Positions 36,779 through 48,173 of a stretch of 64,000 nt of DNA are shown here, in pieces (positions within the stretch are counted from its first letter, which is position 1; each line of letters starts with the position of its first letter). The stretch is from contig WION01000012.1 in the NCBI GenBank assembly GCA_015039365.1, positions 620,001-684,000 of the forward strand, written 5' to 3'. The translations under genes and the position numbers were made by a program. The notes below the pieces were generated by a model. It ran no database searches. It was given only the letters and a program-made list of their open reading frames with translations, and was not told where the DNA came from. Source of the DNA: Amanita rubescens (taxonomy: Eukaryota; Basidiomycota; Agaricomycetes; Agaricales; Amanitaceae).

Positions 36779-37341
36779 CTACAGTGGACGAGGAAATGGT
36801 CTCCAATCGTAATTCCACCCATCTTTAGGCGGGGTGTCTGATGGTATCCGTAACTCGCGCGGGAAGAGCCCACGAACTCGAGCTTCTAGGGTTTCGTATC
36901 TCGGATGTTTTCAGCGTCCTGGACAGCCCAGCTTCAGCGGCACTTCTAGCTCGTGGATCCTCCTCCTTGTTGGCTGCCAGGTACAACGACTTGTCGACTC
37001 TCTCCAACTCTTCCATTGCCTTTTCCATACATGCAAACTTCCGGTCCAACTCAGCCTCCCTCTGTTTCCGTACGTGCCTTTTGTGAAGAAGCCAGGCACG
37101 TTCAATGGTATCGTGGGCCTGGACGGAAGGAATAGCATGCTGTACGGCCCGGCCAACATCTGGCCTCCATGTCCCCGTTGGAGACGCACGGTTTCCGGAT
37201 GTTGGTGGGATACAGGGTTTTCCGAATTATGTCTTTCTTCGGGTCACCTGTAGCTTCGTTTCGCGCTGCATATGATCTAGCAGGTGATTTCGCACTGCGG
37301 ACCGCCAACCGAAGTGAGCGAGGAGCGAGCAAACTGGACAT
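36779..37341 (-). CDS. MRPL28: Mitochondrial large-subunit ribosomal protein mL40
   Basis: Structural protein of the mitochondrial 54S/large ribosomal subunit (yeast Mrpl28). Single exon of about 185 aa in three frame pieces. The N-terminus is a basic mitochondrial presequence (MSSLLAPRSLRLAVRSAK). Family blocks follow: KTLYPTNIR, SPTGTWRPDVG, HDTIERAWLLHKRHVRKQRE, FACMEKAMEELERVDKSLY, then LEARVRGLFPRELRIPSDTP and the terminal DGWNYDW. Frame breaks, each needing one base skipped, fall near 37192 (in an AAA run) and near 36900. The second could hide a very short intron (GT...GAG of 25 nt), but that is below the normal size here. It is either a real gene with assembly errors or a recently damaged copy. 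Convergent with CSN2. Confidence 0.8.
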
Positions 37342-38041
37342 AGCAAGCAAAATGGTGACTGGATTGCCTAACTGGGCAGTTGATCATAACTTTTCGTTCC
37401 CACGAACTGACAACATGAACAAGTTCAGTTCGAACTATCGTAGATTCAATGAATGGGTGCACTACTCAGTATCAGTAACAAATGTTTTAGAGAACCTGCT
37501 CAAGTTTGCTCGGTTCAACGTTTTTGTGGACTATACCACCGTCAAACACCGACAAGTGACAGATCTAGCGCATCATCTGGTGGAAAAGCGTACCAGATCA
37601 GAACAAACTTTAGCACGTTGAAGCCATGACTGCATGACACAACATATCGTCATGGTTCATGAGAATTTTTGGGAATACGATTTTTGGGGCTATGGAAACC
37701 ACAAGGGGATGGCGCTTCTTTAAACAAGGAACAATCGGTTTGGAAATGCCAAATGGCAGAAGAACAGAAGTGAATTCACAACGCCCTGTATGATTGACGG
37801 TTTGTCCTTATCCAGGCCCCAAAAGATACCGGGACGGTGATTTTTCAGACGACCGTATTACACTTTCAGACTGGGGTGTTGGAGAGATGATGACCCGGCC
37901 ATGTGAAACATTCCAAGTTATCATGATATGATATATCAATGTTCGACATCCAACTGTACCTTCCGTGGTATATCTCTGGAAGGTAGATGCATATCACTAT
38001 ACCAACTTCTGGTAAGGTATGGCCGCTGGGTCCTAATTTCT
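37342..38041. other. Divergent intergenic region mL40 / uL1m
   Basis: About 700 bp between two head-to-head mitochondrial ribosomal protein genes. The open frame at 37169-37621 overlaps mL40 on the other strand and has no domain. No other gene is apparent; promoters of both genes are expected here. Confidence 0.45.
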
Positions 38042-38204
38042 ATGCTTGGCCGTGTATTCCCACGGTTCTTCTCCGAAATATGCTTGCTTCGCTATGTCAC
38101 CACGCTTGGCATGCTAGACATGCCCTCACGGTACGACTTTGTGTTTCTATAGTTGATCATGATTACATAGTTAGCAGAGCGCGCGTTCCTTCTCAACAAC
38201 CGCT

Positions 38205-39193
38205 ATGCTCCTTTTAGCTCGCCGGGATAGGAAGTCGACGATTCGTGTCCCATCCAAGAAGGCGTTGGCTGCGAAAGCGAAAAGACGTGCTGCTAAGGCG
38301 GCCAAGTTAGATGAAGCTGCGGAAAAGTTGCCTCTCATGGATGCCATCTCCGTCCTTCGTGTCAGTTTACTTCACTAGGGTGCTCTATATATATTTACCG
38401 TCCATTAGGCAGTGGAGGTTGCGTCACAGAATGCGACGTATGAGCTGTATATCAAGACCGAAATCAAGAATGGTGTAGCTGTACCCAAAGGGCGCGTTAG
38501 TCTTCCGAGGGAACCCAAACCCAAATCAGAAGATAAAATACTAGTGTTCGCGGAAGGACGCCTGGCAGAGGAGGCAAAGAAAGCTGGGGCACATATTGTG
38601 GGCGGACCAGAACTAATTGAGGGTGTTCGTATGACCTTTCACTTCCCATCTGTCAACCTGCTGACGAGACTACCCGATAGGTCGCCAAAAATCAGTACAA
38701 GGCAACCACGATTCTATGTACTCCTGCCCTTATACGAGCGATTACGCCAAAGCTCGGTCGGATCCTAGGACCTCTGGGTTTGATGCCTTCAGAACGGCGA
38801 GGGACAGTAACGGAAGACTTCGCTGGTTATATCCGACGGATACAGGGCACAAGTGAATGGCGAGCGGACAAATCTGGGAATATTCACGTTCCCATAGCGA
38901 AGGTCGGCATCACCTGGGTAGCTCTTATGCTCTGTAACTTATCTCGGTTTAGATGCATTTCCCGGTAGACGACGTCGTCAGAAATATACGTCACTTTATG
39001 GCTTCCGTAAAACGTGTCACGGGTAACGCAAAAGACGAGGCGAGCCGCAGAGCCAAAAATGCAGGTGCAAAACCAGGTAAGAAGTTACGCGATCACTTGC
39101 AATTTCAATGCTCAGTTAAGTGTAGTTACTACCATTAGCAAAGTTATGCTCAGTTCAGGTCAGGGACCTGGCATACGAATCGCCGATATCTAG
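38205..39193 (+). CDS. MRPL1: Mitochondrial large-subunit ribosomal protein uL1m
   Basis: L1-stalk protein of the mitochondrial ribosome. Exons: 38205-38360, 38409-38624, 38681-38902, 38953-39076, 39144-39193; 255 aa from the ATG at 38205. Blocks: KKALAAKAKRRAAKAAKL, PLMDAISVLRAVEVA, EDKILVFAEG, KKAGAHIVGGPELIE, TPKLGRILGPLGLMPSERRG, WRADKSGNIHVPIAK, DDVVRNIRHFMASVKRVTG and the terminal SSGQGPGIRIADI. The bacterial-type LGPLGLMP loop supports L1 firmly. A longer form is possible: an upstream exon 38042-38130 (MLGRVFPRFFSEI...) spliced to 38231 in phase would supply a more typical mitochondrial presequence. Tail-to-tail with RSM22. Confidence 0.9.
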
Positions 39194-39279
39194 AAATCTG
39201 GGCAGTCATGGTCGAACATGCTACATGCTGGTTGGAAAATAGAACATGTATATGCGATTATAATAATACAAGGTATCTC

Positions 39280-41446
39280 CTATTCGGCATCTGATAGAAG
39301 TGCCTTGAGCTCCTGTTTCCTTGATTTCTTGTGATGTTCCTGTGGAAGGCGGATAGGTTTTTCATATCCTGGAACATCTCGCTTATCTTTCTTGCTGGTT
39401 CGATCCATTCCTTTGGATTTTGGGCCCAAATGGCGTTCTTGAGCTGGATTTTTCGGCTGGTGTGGGAAGAGATCACCCCAACTTGATTTTCGAGCGTCAT
39501 AGTATGGTTGTTTGCCTTGAGACCTCGGTATAGTCATGCGCATGATTTTGCCTGTTAAGGTGTGAAATGTATGAAGCGTTGGAAATTTTTTCCGTACCTT
39601 CCGCAGTGCAACCATCCAGAATGATATGACCGCTGGGCTTTAAAGGAGGAAATATCAGACGCGTCCAACCAAAGGCTTCCTGGCGCAACGTGGCTTCAAG
39701 TTCTTTCTGATCTTGCATAACAAGGTCCGTTGAAAGCGCTGATTCCGTACGGTTTTCGGAATCGACAGGCGAAGGTTCTGCCGAATCATCGTGCAACGAC
39801 AGCTCCTTGATCGGCATGTTTTTTAAAGCAGCTTGATGTAGCACCCGACGTCCTACTTCCCCAATCCTTCCGGCTTGAGTAGTCGCCGCTGGCGGTCTAG
39901 CGCCACGACGGATGACGACATACGAATATTCAACGTCCTCATGCCCGATTTTAGAGTGCTTGGTGCGTCGTACGAAATCGGGGCGTTGTATGCGCTGTGA
40001 AAACCCACAAGGAAGGCGGCTGAGACCGTCACGGAAAAGAGGACAAGTCCCATCGTGCGGACACTGGCGTGGTGTCAAAATTGGGAGTTAAAGTTATCGG
40101 GCTAGAACAAACAGACCGGGGCAATAACGTGCGATCCTTTTACAACGGAGTCGGTTTCGTCATGGTCTTGCGAATCTTCCAAGTCCTTCTTACCCAGTTT
40201 AAGTAGGTATTCCCGAGCTTCTGCGATTGCCTCGAAGCCGCCTGAGGTCTTATGATCAATCAATACCTTGGGCAATAATCAGCAGCGGTTGAGGGACAAT
40301 ATTTATTGTGCCAACCATCACTTCCGCTCCACTCTCCCATATCTCCTTCACCAGCTTCTTTCGTGCTATAGGAGTGGATAATGTTGAAAGAAAGAATGCG
40401 GACAACGCAATTGTCTGCTTATTATCGGAATACGACTCTTTCCGAAACGACTTCTGCCAGTGAATACGTAGCTTGCCGCAATCAATGCCTGCATGGTGTG
40501 ATGAAGGATTGTAAATCTGCCCGAGTACTTTTACTTACCATCCACGAGACGTTCACCTATGAAGGCTAGACCCTCTCGTTTTTCTATTCCAGTGTAATTT
40601 AAAATGGTGGAATCTGACAGCTTAAAATCCTCGGGTTCCGTCGCATCCTGTTCAGATCCGCGCTCGTGAAAGAATGAACGGCTGCCCTAGATGCAATTTT
40701 AGTACCAATCAGAGAACCCGTTCCCGCTCGTACCAGAGCCCACTCCCAGCACCTGCGCCCCAATCGACAATGTTTTGAACGGACCATGAGGGTCCCAGCC
40801 GCCTTTTCACGTGATAAAGGACTGCCATTATGGCAGAATAGTGTGCAGGAAGGGCAACAGAAACAAACGCTGTGCCGTCACGCTCGGCATGGCGAGCACG
40901 TTGGTTTCTAGTGCGATAATGAATGTCATACTGAGCGTCCCAACCGTGTTCTCCATCATCTGTTCGGTCTTCGTTCAGAAAGAGCCGCTTGGCATCAACG
41001 TGCAGCAGTGCCTTATTTGATTCTTATATAAAAACAATCAGATATCGCCGGTGAGAAAGAAGCGGCACTCAACCTTGTATCAGCCGATTGATTGCCTTGG
41101 TCAATTGAGGGGGTAGAACGACTGCACCAATCTTCTGGCTTCCAAAATCTGCAGCCGGTGACTTTCTGCCCAATCCGAGATCCTCTTCAACTGGCTCGAT
41201 CTGTTTGGAGACCGAAATCATATTCGGTTCCCCAGAACATACTTCAAGGACCCTATGAGTCGGCGCATTTTTATGATTAAGTAACGACATGTCGACATCT
41301 TTGAGCAGGGCCTCTAAGGTGGGGTCCAGGTGCAGAGGTGGGTTTGGTTGGTGACCTGCGGCGACAGCAGAGGTTGAAAAATTGGCAGCAACCCAGCGAC
41401 GAAGAACGAAGGACGCGTAGCCGCGAGAGCAAGTTGTGATCATCAT
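39280..41446 (-). CDS. RSM22: Mitochondrial small-subunit assembly methyltransferase-like Rsm22
   Basis: Methyltransferase-fold protein required for mitochondrial small-subunit assembly (METTL17 in animals). Start 41446 (MMITTCSRGYASFVLRRW, a presequence). Blocks in order: FGSQKIGAVVLPPQLTKAIN, WDAQYDIHYRTRNQRARHAE, VQNIVDWGAGAGSGLW (the SAM-binding loop), YTGIEKREGL, KLVKEIWESGAEVMVLIDHK, CPHDGTCPLFRDG with Cys residues, LPCGFSQRIQRPDFVRRTKH and YSYVVIRRGARP; the C-terminus is Lys-rich. The CPHDG...C...C set matches the Cys motif thought to bind Fe-S in this family. Near 40669-40672 (a TTT run in the sense strand) the frame changes as if one base were missing. Other junctions splice cleanly. 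Confidence 0.88.
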
Positions 41447-41504
41447 GCTGTAGTTTAAGTTAGCCAACCAGAGCGATTACGTAACACAGAACCACTTTGC
41501 AAGG
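41447..41504. promoter_or_regulatory. Compact divergent promoter RSM22 / SAD1
   Basis: 58 bp between the two start codons, so the promoters must overlap the neighbouring coding or leader sequences. No motif was recognised. Confidence 0.45.
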
Positions 41505-43433
41505 ATGGAAATCACAGGAAATGAGAGACCCTCTAAGCGACCAAGGCTCTCTGAGGAAACACGTAGTCGCGAGGTCACTGCATCCCCCAGCGTCGTGGAC
41601 GATCATACAGATGACGAGGATGAAAGTGCGCTTCCGCAGGCAGAACAAGTGAAAGCGTCGGACTTGTACCTAGACACGGTTAGTACTCAACTTTTACTCG
41701 ATTTCGATCTATTGACCTTTCCGTAGATCAAAAGAGCAGCTCTGGACTTCGATTTTGAAAAAGTATGCTCCGTCTCTTTGTCCAATATCAATGTATACGG
41801 GTGCCTCGTCTGTGGCAAATATTTTCGAGGAAGAGGTCGCAAATCGTACGCATATGCACACTCTATACACGATGACCACCATGTGTTCATCAACCTCGAG
41901 ACCACCAAGGTCTGTGTATGAGCTGCCAGTCTACTAATTGGTTGAGTGATACATTACCTAGGTATACGTGCTTCCGGATGGATATCTTGTCTCCGATCCT
42001 TCCTTAGAGGATATATCTTTTGTTCTCGCTCCGTCATTTACAAGAAATTCCATAGCACAGCTTACTTCGCCACACAATATCGGAAAGCTTTCATATGACC
42101 TAAATCACAAGCCATATCTTCCCGGCTACATCGGCCTCAACAATATCAAGAAGAATGACCATATGAATGTAATCATTCACTCGCTTTTACATATTCCGAC
42201 GCTACGAGACCATCTCTTGCTATCCAATTTCCGCGGTAAGGAGTCCGAGCTTCTGAAGCGGTTCGCCGGACTCGCTAAGAAACTCTGGAATCCCCGTCTT
42301 TTCAAGAGTCAAGTTAGCCCGCACGAATTTCTGCAAGAGGTTAATCGAGCTAGTGGTGGAAAGTTTCGCCTGGAGCAGCAAGGTGATCCGGTTGAGTTCC
42401 TGAGCTGGCTGTTAAATCGACTTCATAAGGATATGGGCGGCACCAAGAAGCGGAACTCCAGTATGTACGCCGTAATTGATCGACTAAAACTGCTAACGGG
42501 AAACGTGAAGGCATTATATTTTCCACGTTCCAAGGAGAATTACGTGCGGAAACACAACAGGTTCTGGATCCGACCAGATGCAGGAGGACATGAAAAGCCG
42601 CGCTTTGACATAGACAGAGGTAAACCTTCGGCTGGAACATAAGTCGCAGTTTGTTCACATTCTTGAAGATATCAAGACTACGGTTTCGCCCTTCCTGTTC
42701 CTCGCATTAGATCTTCCTCCTCCGCCTCTGTTTCAGGACGCCATTGAGAAGAACATAATACCTCAGGTCAACATACATACCGTTCTAGCAAAATACGACG
42801 GTAAAACAACGCAGGTCAGTTCTTTTTATAACTCCCAGGCATGCAGCGTGACGCATCTTATAGGAATTTGGAGGGCAACTGAGGCGATATAAATGCCAAC
42901 GATTACCTCAGTATATTATTCTCCACTTCAAACGCTTCACCAAGAATGTCTTCGTGGAAGAGAAGAATCCTACTATCATTAACTTCCCCTTGCGCGGCCT
43001 GGACTTGATGGAATGTACGTGTGTCATCCATCTCAATTGATGGCGATCCTACTCTCTCATCAACAGACGTCGACCATCCACCGTCCGACACATCTACGTT
43101 ATATGATTTGATAGCTAATGTCACTCATGAATCAGTAGCTGGAACGACACGGGATAAGGAAAACACGGCATGGAAAGTGTACCTTCGTGCTGCAGGAGGG
43201 GGAGGCGAGAGCGAACGGTGGTTTATAATCCAGGATTTGATTGTTGAAGAAACCAGGAAAGAGATGATCTTCCTCGGAGAGGCAGTGTTACAGGTGCGTA
43301 GAACGCCTGTTTTCGTACACTAAGCACTTACATCTGAATGAACCAGGTCTGGGAGCGACGAAATAAGGATGCCAAACCAGATGGGGTCCATGGGGAAAAC
43401 AGAAAGAATATGGAAATAGATAGGTCATTATGA
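41505..43433 (+). CDS. SAD1: Splicing factor Sad1/USP39 (inactive ubiquitin-protease fold)
   Basis: U4/U6.U5 tri-snRNP assembly factor. Exons: 41505-41678, 41727-41909, 41962-42460, 42511-42619, 42669-42814, 42864-43014, 43067-43293, 43347-43433; about 524 aa. The N-terminus is basic/acidic with an NLS-like KRPRL. The ZnF-UBP domain shows YGCLVCGKYFRGRG and SYAYAHSIHDDHHVFIN. The UCH-like domain begins GYIGLNNIKKNDHMNVIIHS, where the catalytic Cys of true USPs is replaced by Asp, the family hallmark. Later blocks: PVEFLSWLLNRLH, FSTFQGELRAETQQV, SPFLFLALDLPPPPLFQD, CQRLPQYIILHFKRFTKN, ENTAWKVYLRAAGG, FLGEAVLQVWERR. Exon 4 is one base too long for its phases: the frame must shift +1 near 42565, between ETQQVL and IRPDAGG. 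Confidence 0.93.
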
Positions 43434-44001
43434 TACACAATCTACCAGCGGAGTGCATAGAGTTGTTTATCCGTTCCTTGAACTCGATGGGACATGATCG
43501 GGCTTCGTTCCATTTGATTCCAAGGGGATGCCCGTAGACTTGTCATTTTCGGACGACGCCACACTGTCCAACATGGAGTCAGGTGATGCGGATGTGGCTA
43601 CTCCAACAGCTTACTTGCCAGTCGCCTCTTTCAACAACGGTTCGAATGCATATATACCAGACACGACCCCTGTTGTTCAGTTAAACACTATGCGAGCACC
43701 CGAAAGCATGAGCGCACCCGTTGCTGCAGCAACAAAATATGGCAACAATTGGCGATAGCGTTGCATTAAGAACTACGAGATCAAACCAAAAATAATCAAA
43801 CTCCGCAAGGGCCTGGGCGAACAGCTTTGACGCAAATCCATATTACATTTCATTTGTGCAAAGTTACCAAAAAAAATCTGTACAGGTTACTAGATACACG
43901 TAGACGAAAGCTCGAGACAGAATTCATTTGTTTTCAGCTTTAAGCCTCTGTTGTATGGGGTCAGAACTCCATGCTAAAACAGCGTTGTAAATAAACCCTA
44001 C

Positions 44002-44187
44002 CAGTAAAGCCTCTTCAGCGGCGATCTGCTTTGCCGTGCTCTTTGTGCCCCCAGTACCAGTGCCTTTAACAACGCCGTTGACTTTTTACTTGTTAGCAAG
44101 CTGGACATATTTAGGTGAGGAGTCAGACCTTTGCACTCAACGTGCCATTGTACAGCGTGGCAGGCTCCGCTTTTCACCTCTCCCCAA
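44002..44187 (-). CDS. Double-stranded RNA-binding motif protein (partial)
   Basis: Two exons joined by a GT-AG intron (44128-44082) give a good double-stranded RNA-binding motif: WGEVKSGACHAVQWHVEC, then VNGVVKGTGTGGTKSTAKQI and AAEEALL. This fits the C-terminal two-thirds of the fold (beta strands, the basic TKSTAKQ helix start and the AAEEAL helix). Small single-motif proteins of this type are common and variable in Agaricomycetes. The N-terminal exon could not be found in frame. Downstream, an acceptor near 43972 may add a short tail (AWSSDPIQQRLKAENK). It may be an intact small gene with an unresolved start or a decaying copy. Confidence 0.45.
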
Positions 44188-46909
44188 CTAAGCAGATGAA
44201 CTTCTTGTCGGTCCTGGAGATCTTACACTCATGTCGGACAAAAACCCTCTGGAATGTACCAGCAAAACGACTCACAATTATTTAGGCGCGTGACGCTCGG
44301 TGCTACAAAATATAAGATGAGTTCGAATACAGCGGGTAGGGCTGAGAAAACTCACTCGATGACATGAATGAGTAGTAAGTGGGTGGGTGATGCTCTGGAC
44401 TTCCCGCAGGTCTTTTAAACCTGGAGCACACACAGCTTTGAATTTTTTTGGGGGGCAGAAAAGAACAAAAGGCCATAAACCGCCAGATCTTCTGATACTT
44501 TTTGGCTGTCAAGGGGCCACTGATGTCAGTTGGAGATGACATATCTCCAATGAATGTTTTCAGAGTCTCTAGCAAGAATAGCGATAAAAGGATATATCAG
44601 GTTATGCTCGAAACGAATATTAAAAAACAAACATCCATTAGCGGCATGATCATGGCTCTAAGGATCGATGGGAATCTAATCTCGTGGCCCCTGAATGTGA
44701 CATTGTTGAGCAATGAAACGTTGAACGGATCAAACAACAGACTTGGGAGTAAGACTTACCACGCTACAGGAACTTGATGGAATAGAATAGGAATTGCTAT
44801 CATTCCGGGACCAACGTGAACGCCGCGATAAGAATGTGTAAAAACCCAGTTATAAACAGCACGGCTCTCCGCCGTACTCCAGCAAGGGCAGCTAGTCGTA
44901 CCGCTGCAAGAAATAGGTGACCACTGCAGTAAAATGGTTGTTAGCCAGTACTTCCCTTAGACGATGCATAATTGAACTGACTATCCTCGTCGTGCAGATG
45001 ATTAGTCTGTCGTCCGGTGCGTGAATTCGGCAAACACTACACTTCAGCTGACAGCGTGCATGAGTTCCGGGATCTTGAAAATTGGGGTCAGGAGGGGCCG
45101 AGACTTTCTGCTCCCGTTTAACCATCACTCTGTTTAGGTATATAGTCTTTTCGAGCAGAAATGTTCTGCGGACCCCACTCACCGTGGCTTTAGATATAGA
45201 ATTAATAGTCACAATGTTGCCATCGGTGTCGCCCACACCAGCATCCTTTCTTTCGGATAGGGACATGACTGCTGATGCGGAAACCTGTGAATCACTGCGG
45301 GTGTCGTGGGGAGCCCCTTCTTCTGTTTAAAAATGATAACATTTAATTTCTGAGCGGTCCAACAATAGAACATTCTGGTATAAGACCCTTGTTGGCTCTT
45401 ATAGGTTATTGAATGTTAATAAGTTTTTATGGAGCATTCGCACGTTTAACTTGAACCAATTCAGACCAGTTTGGCTCAACAATCGTCAATGGCCATCGCG
45501 CATGGAATTTCCGGGGGCGAGCTGGGCGCTAACCACGCAGTTATAGTTGCCTATTTTTTGAGCTCAAAGCAAACAGATGGTATCTCGAAACCAAGGTGCC
45601 TCGGCCCGCAAGCGATCATAAGTTCAAGTGACTGGTCCTGCAGATGGAAATCGTCACTTTTTCACTCGCGATGTGACTTGCCATATACCAGCATGCTGGT
45701 TACCGCATTGCGTACTTCCAACGGCTTGTTCGGACATCATTCCATTTCCACAATAGGGTTATGAACACTGGCTGCCAAAGACGGGCTCTAGCCGTTAATA
45801 ACGGGCTCCCATAGAAGAAGCTAGTCTGGAATGGACGATATTTGCTACGGGAGCCAATAATAACGATTGAGATAAGACTCGCCCATTTCATCTGACTCCC
45901 AGTTTCTAGAACAGGATTGGTTTTGCTTGATTATCTCTGAAATTCTTGGAAACTATTTATCACGGAGCCTCGCAGTGCCGAAAACGGGGGAAAAATCAAC
46001 AGCATGATTATTAGTATGCATTATTATCTTTGAAGAATTCCCCGAAGCTGAGAAATACCTCCAATTGTACACAAGAGGCACGCCCGACAAGCCGCCGCAC
46101 CATGTCGCCCGCGAGGATCAGACCATACATTAATATGGACCTGTCACCAGACACAAGGAACGTTGGTCTGTCATGATAAGTCGCATGTCTGTGCTTCGAT
46201 GTATTAAAAGGACTCTGCTGACGATTTGCCCAGCACGAGTCGTTTTGTGATTAACAAGGCAGCAACTTGACAAAGCGTCGGTATTCGTGTGAACGAGTAC
46301 ATTTCAACAGATGATATATAATATATTAATTTGTAAAAGATTTTCTGGAGCCAAATGCCATGGGACAGCGTAGAGACGTTCGTGAGCTCCTGCAGATAGA
46401 TAGGAAGGAATGATAGTCGCACACTTGGTGACAGGGACCTCTTGGCTTCGATTATTGACAGTGACAACAATGATGCACGTTGGACGTTGATTTCACCACG
46501 AGAGCCACAGATTACGAAGGATCAACATGCGGAGATAACGCAGTAAGGTGAGAGATGTTCTATTTGCGGGTAGAAGCGACGTGAACTCATGAGGCACGCG
46601 ACGATGAGAAAAAAACATATTTGTGGCCAAGCGTCACTGCAGCGAACTTCAATGAGGAGACTCGGTGCCACAAAGGCAAAAGAAAGAGCGGAGTTCGAAG
46701 CGGCAATTTGCGGGAGTGGCCGTGGTTCCCATCAGTAGCGCCCTGCGCTTGTTCGTCTATCCACTCACCACCTTCCCACCCTTCCCTCCGCCCTCTTTTC
46801 TTCTTTTGCTTGATTTCCTCTGCTTGTAAGTATTGCTTGTTTGCTCTTGCTCTCGTGGCTCACGTTCGCGCCGATTTCTTTTAAAGGCGCTCCATTTTAC
46901 TTGACAATT
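44188..46909. other. Gene-poor stretch before G-beta
   Basis: About 2.7 kb with short, isolated ORFs on both strands, none with a recognisable domain or splice partners. Composition is uneven and AT-rich in places (44570-44640, 46300-46340). The last ~150 bp (46760-46909) is a C/T-rich leader of the G-beta gene. No direct or inverted repeats long enough to indicate a transposon were noticed by eye. 43434-44001 likewise holds only the SAD1 3' flank and an unsupported ORF at 43528-43758. Confidence 0.4.
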
Positions 46910-48173
46910 ATGTCGCAAAATCAGTCAGATATTCAGGAACGGATTGCCGCCGCCCGGCGCGAGGCAGAGAGTTTGAAGGAGAAAATTCGCGCCAAGAGAG
47001 AATCATCCGCGGACACAAGCCGTCAGTCTGTTTGCCGTGTGCACTCTTATTTAACTGATTTTAGAGTATCCCAGTGCGAGCTATGGCCGCGGAAGTTGAT
47101 TCGCTTCCCCGTATTGTCATGCGCCAGAGACGTATCCTAAGGGGTCATCTCGCAAAAATTTACGCTATGCACTGGGCTGGTGACAGACGGCATCTCGTCT
47201 CGGCTTCACAAGACGGGAAGCTCATTGTTTGGGACGCGTATACAACAAACAAAGTTCATGCTATTCCCCTAAGATCAAGTTGGGTCATGACTTGCGCTTA
47301 TTCTCCTTCCGGCAACTTCGTCGCTTGCGGTGGCCTGGACAATATTTGCTCTATCTATAGCTTGAATAACGCCAGCAATAGAGATGGTTCTAACACTAGA
47401 GGTGCTCGTGAATTGAGCGCACACTCTGGTTATCTCAGTTGTTGTCGTTTTTTGAATGACCGCCAGATAGTGACGAGTTCTGGTGACATGACATGCATGT
47501 TATGGGATATTGAAGCTGGAGTAAGAGTAGTAGAGTTCAGCGATCATACCGGCGATGTCATGAGGTCAGTTTTGTTCATATCTTTGCGGACCGTTGTCGC
47601 TGACAATCTACAGCCTTTCTCTTGGACCTAACCAAAACCTTTTTGTATCAGGTGCTTGTGACGCAACTGCAAAACTCTGGGATATCCGAAGTGGACGAGC
47701 CACGCAAACATTCACTGGACACGAATCCGACATTAATGCTGTCCAGTACGTGGCCAGGTTACTTTATGGTTTATCCATTATTAACAGGCACCAAGGTTTT
47801 TCCCAAATGGAGATGCGTTCGCAACAGGTTCGGATGACGCATCTTGCCGTCTGTTCGACATAAGAGCAGACAGGGAACTCAATTCCTTTACGCACGACAA
47901 TATCTTGTGTGGTATAACATCCGTCGCCTTCTCTATCTCTGGCCGTATTCTTTTCGGCGGATACGACGATTGGACCTGCAATGTCTGGGATACTCTAAAG
48001 GGCGAGCGTGTTGGCGTATTGACCGGCCATGAAAACCGAGTCAGCTGTCTAGGAGTTAGTGTTGACGGTATGGCACTATGCACGGGAAGTTGGGATAGCA
48101 CTCTTAGAGTAAGTCTGAGACGTTTGGAATTTGCTACATGTCTTGATCCTCTCCCTTCCAGGTATGGGCATAG
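46910..48173 (+). CDS. GPB1: Heterotrimeric G-protein beta subunit
   Basis: WD40 propeller partner of G-gamma, signalling for mating, nutrient and cAMP pathways. Exons: 46910-47021, 47075-47564, 47614-47745, 47796-48108, 48162-48173; 352 aa, the standard length. An N-terminal coiled coil ([20 protein letters not shown]) binds G-gamma. Seven WD repeats follow: [114 protein letters not shown] and the last, [13 protein letters not shown]. The final exon encodes only VWA and the stop. All junctions are in phase, with no frame damage. Confidence 0.97.

Noticed and set aside
41962..42460. Loss of the catalytic Cys in the USP fold as a novel mutation
   Set aside because: Replacement of the Cys is the known hallmark of the Sad1/USP39 family, not a defect of this copy.
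43528..43758. 76-aa ORF after SAD1
   Set aside because: No motif, no neighbouring exon and no homology that I recognise.
44892..45266. 124-aa minus ORF with CxxC-like cysteines
   Set aside because: Isolated open frame without splice partners or a recognisable zinc-finger spacing.
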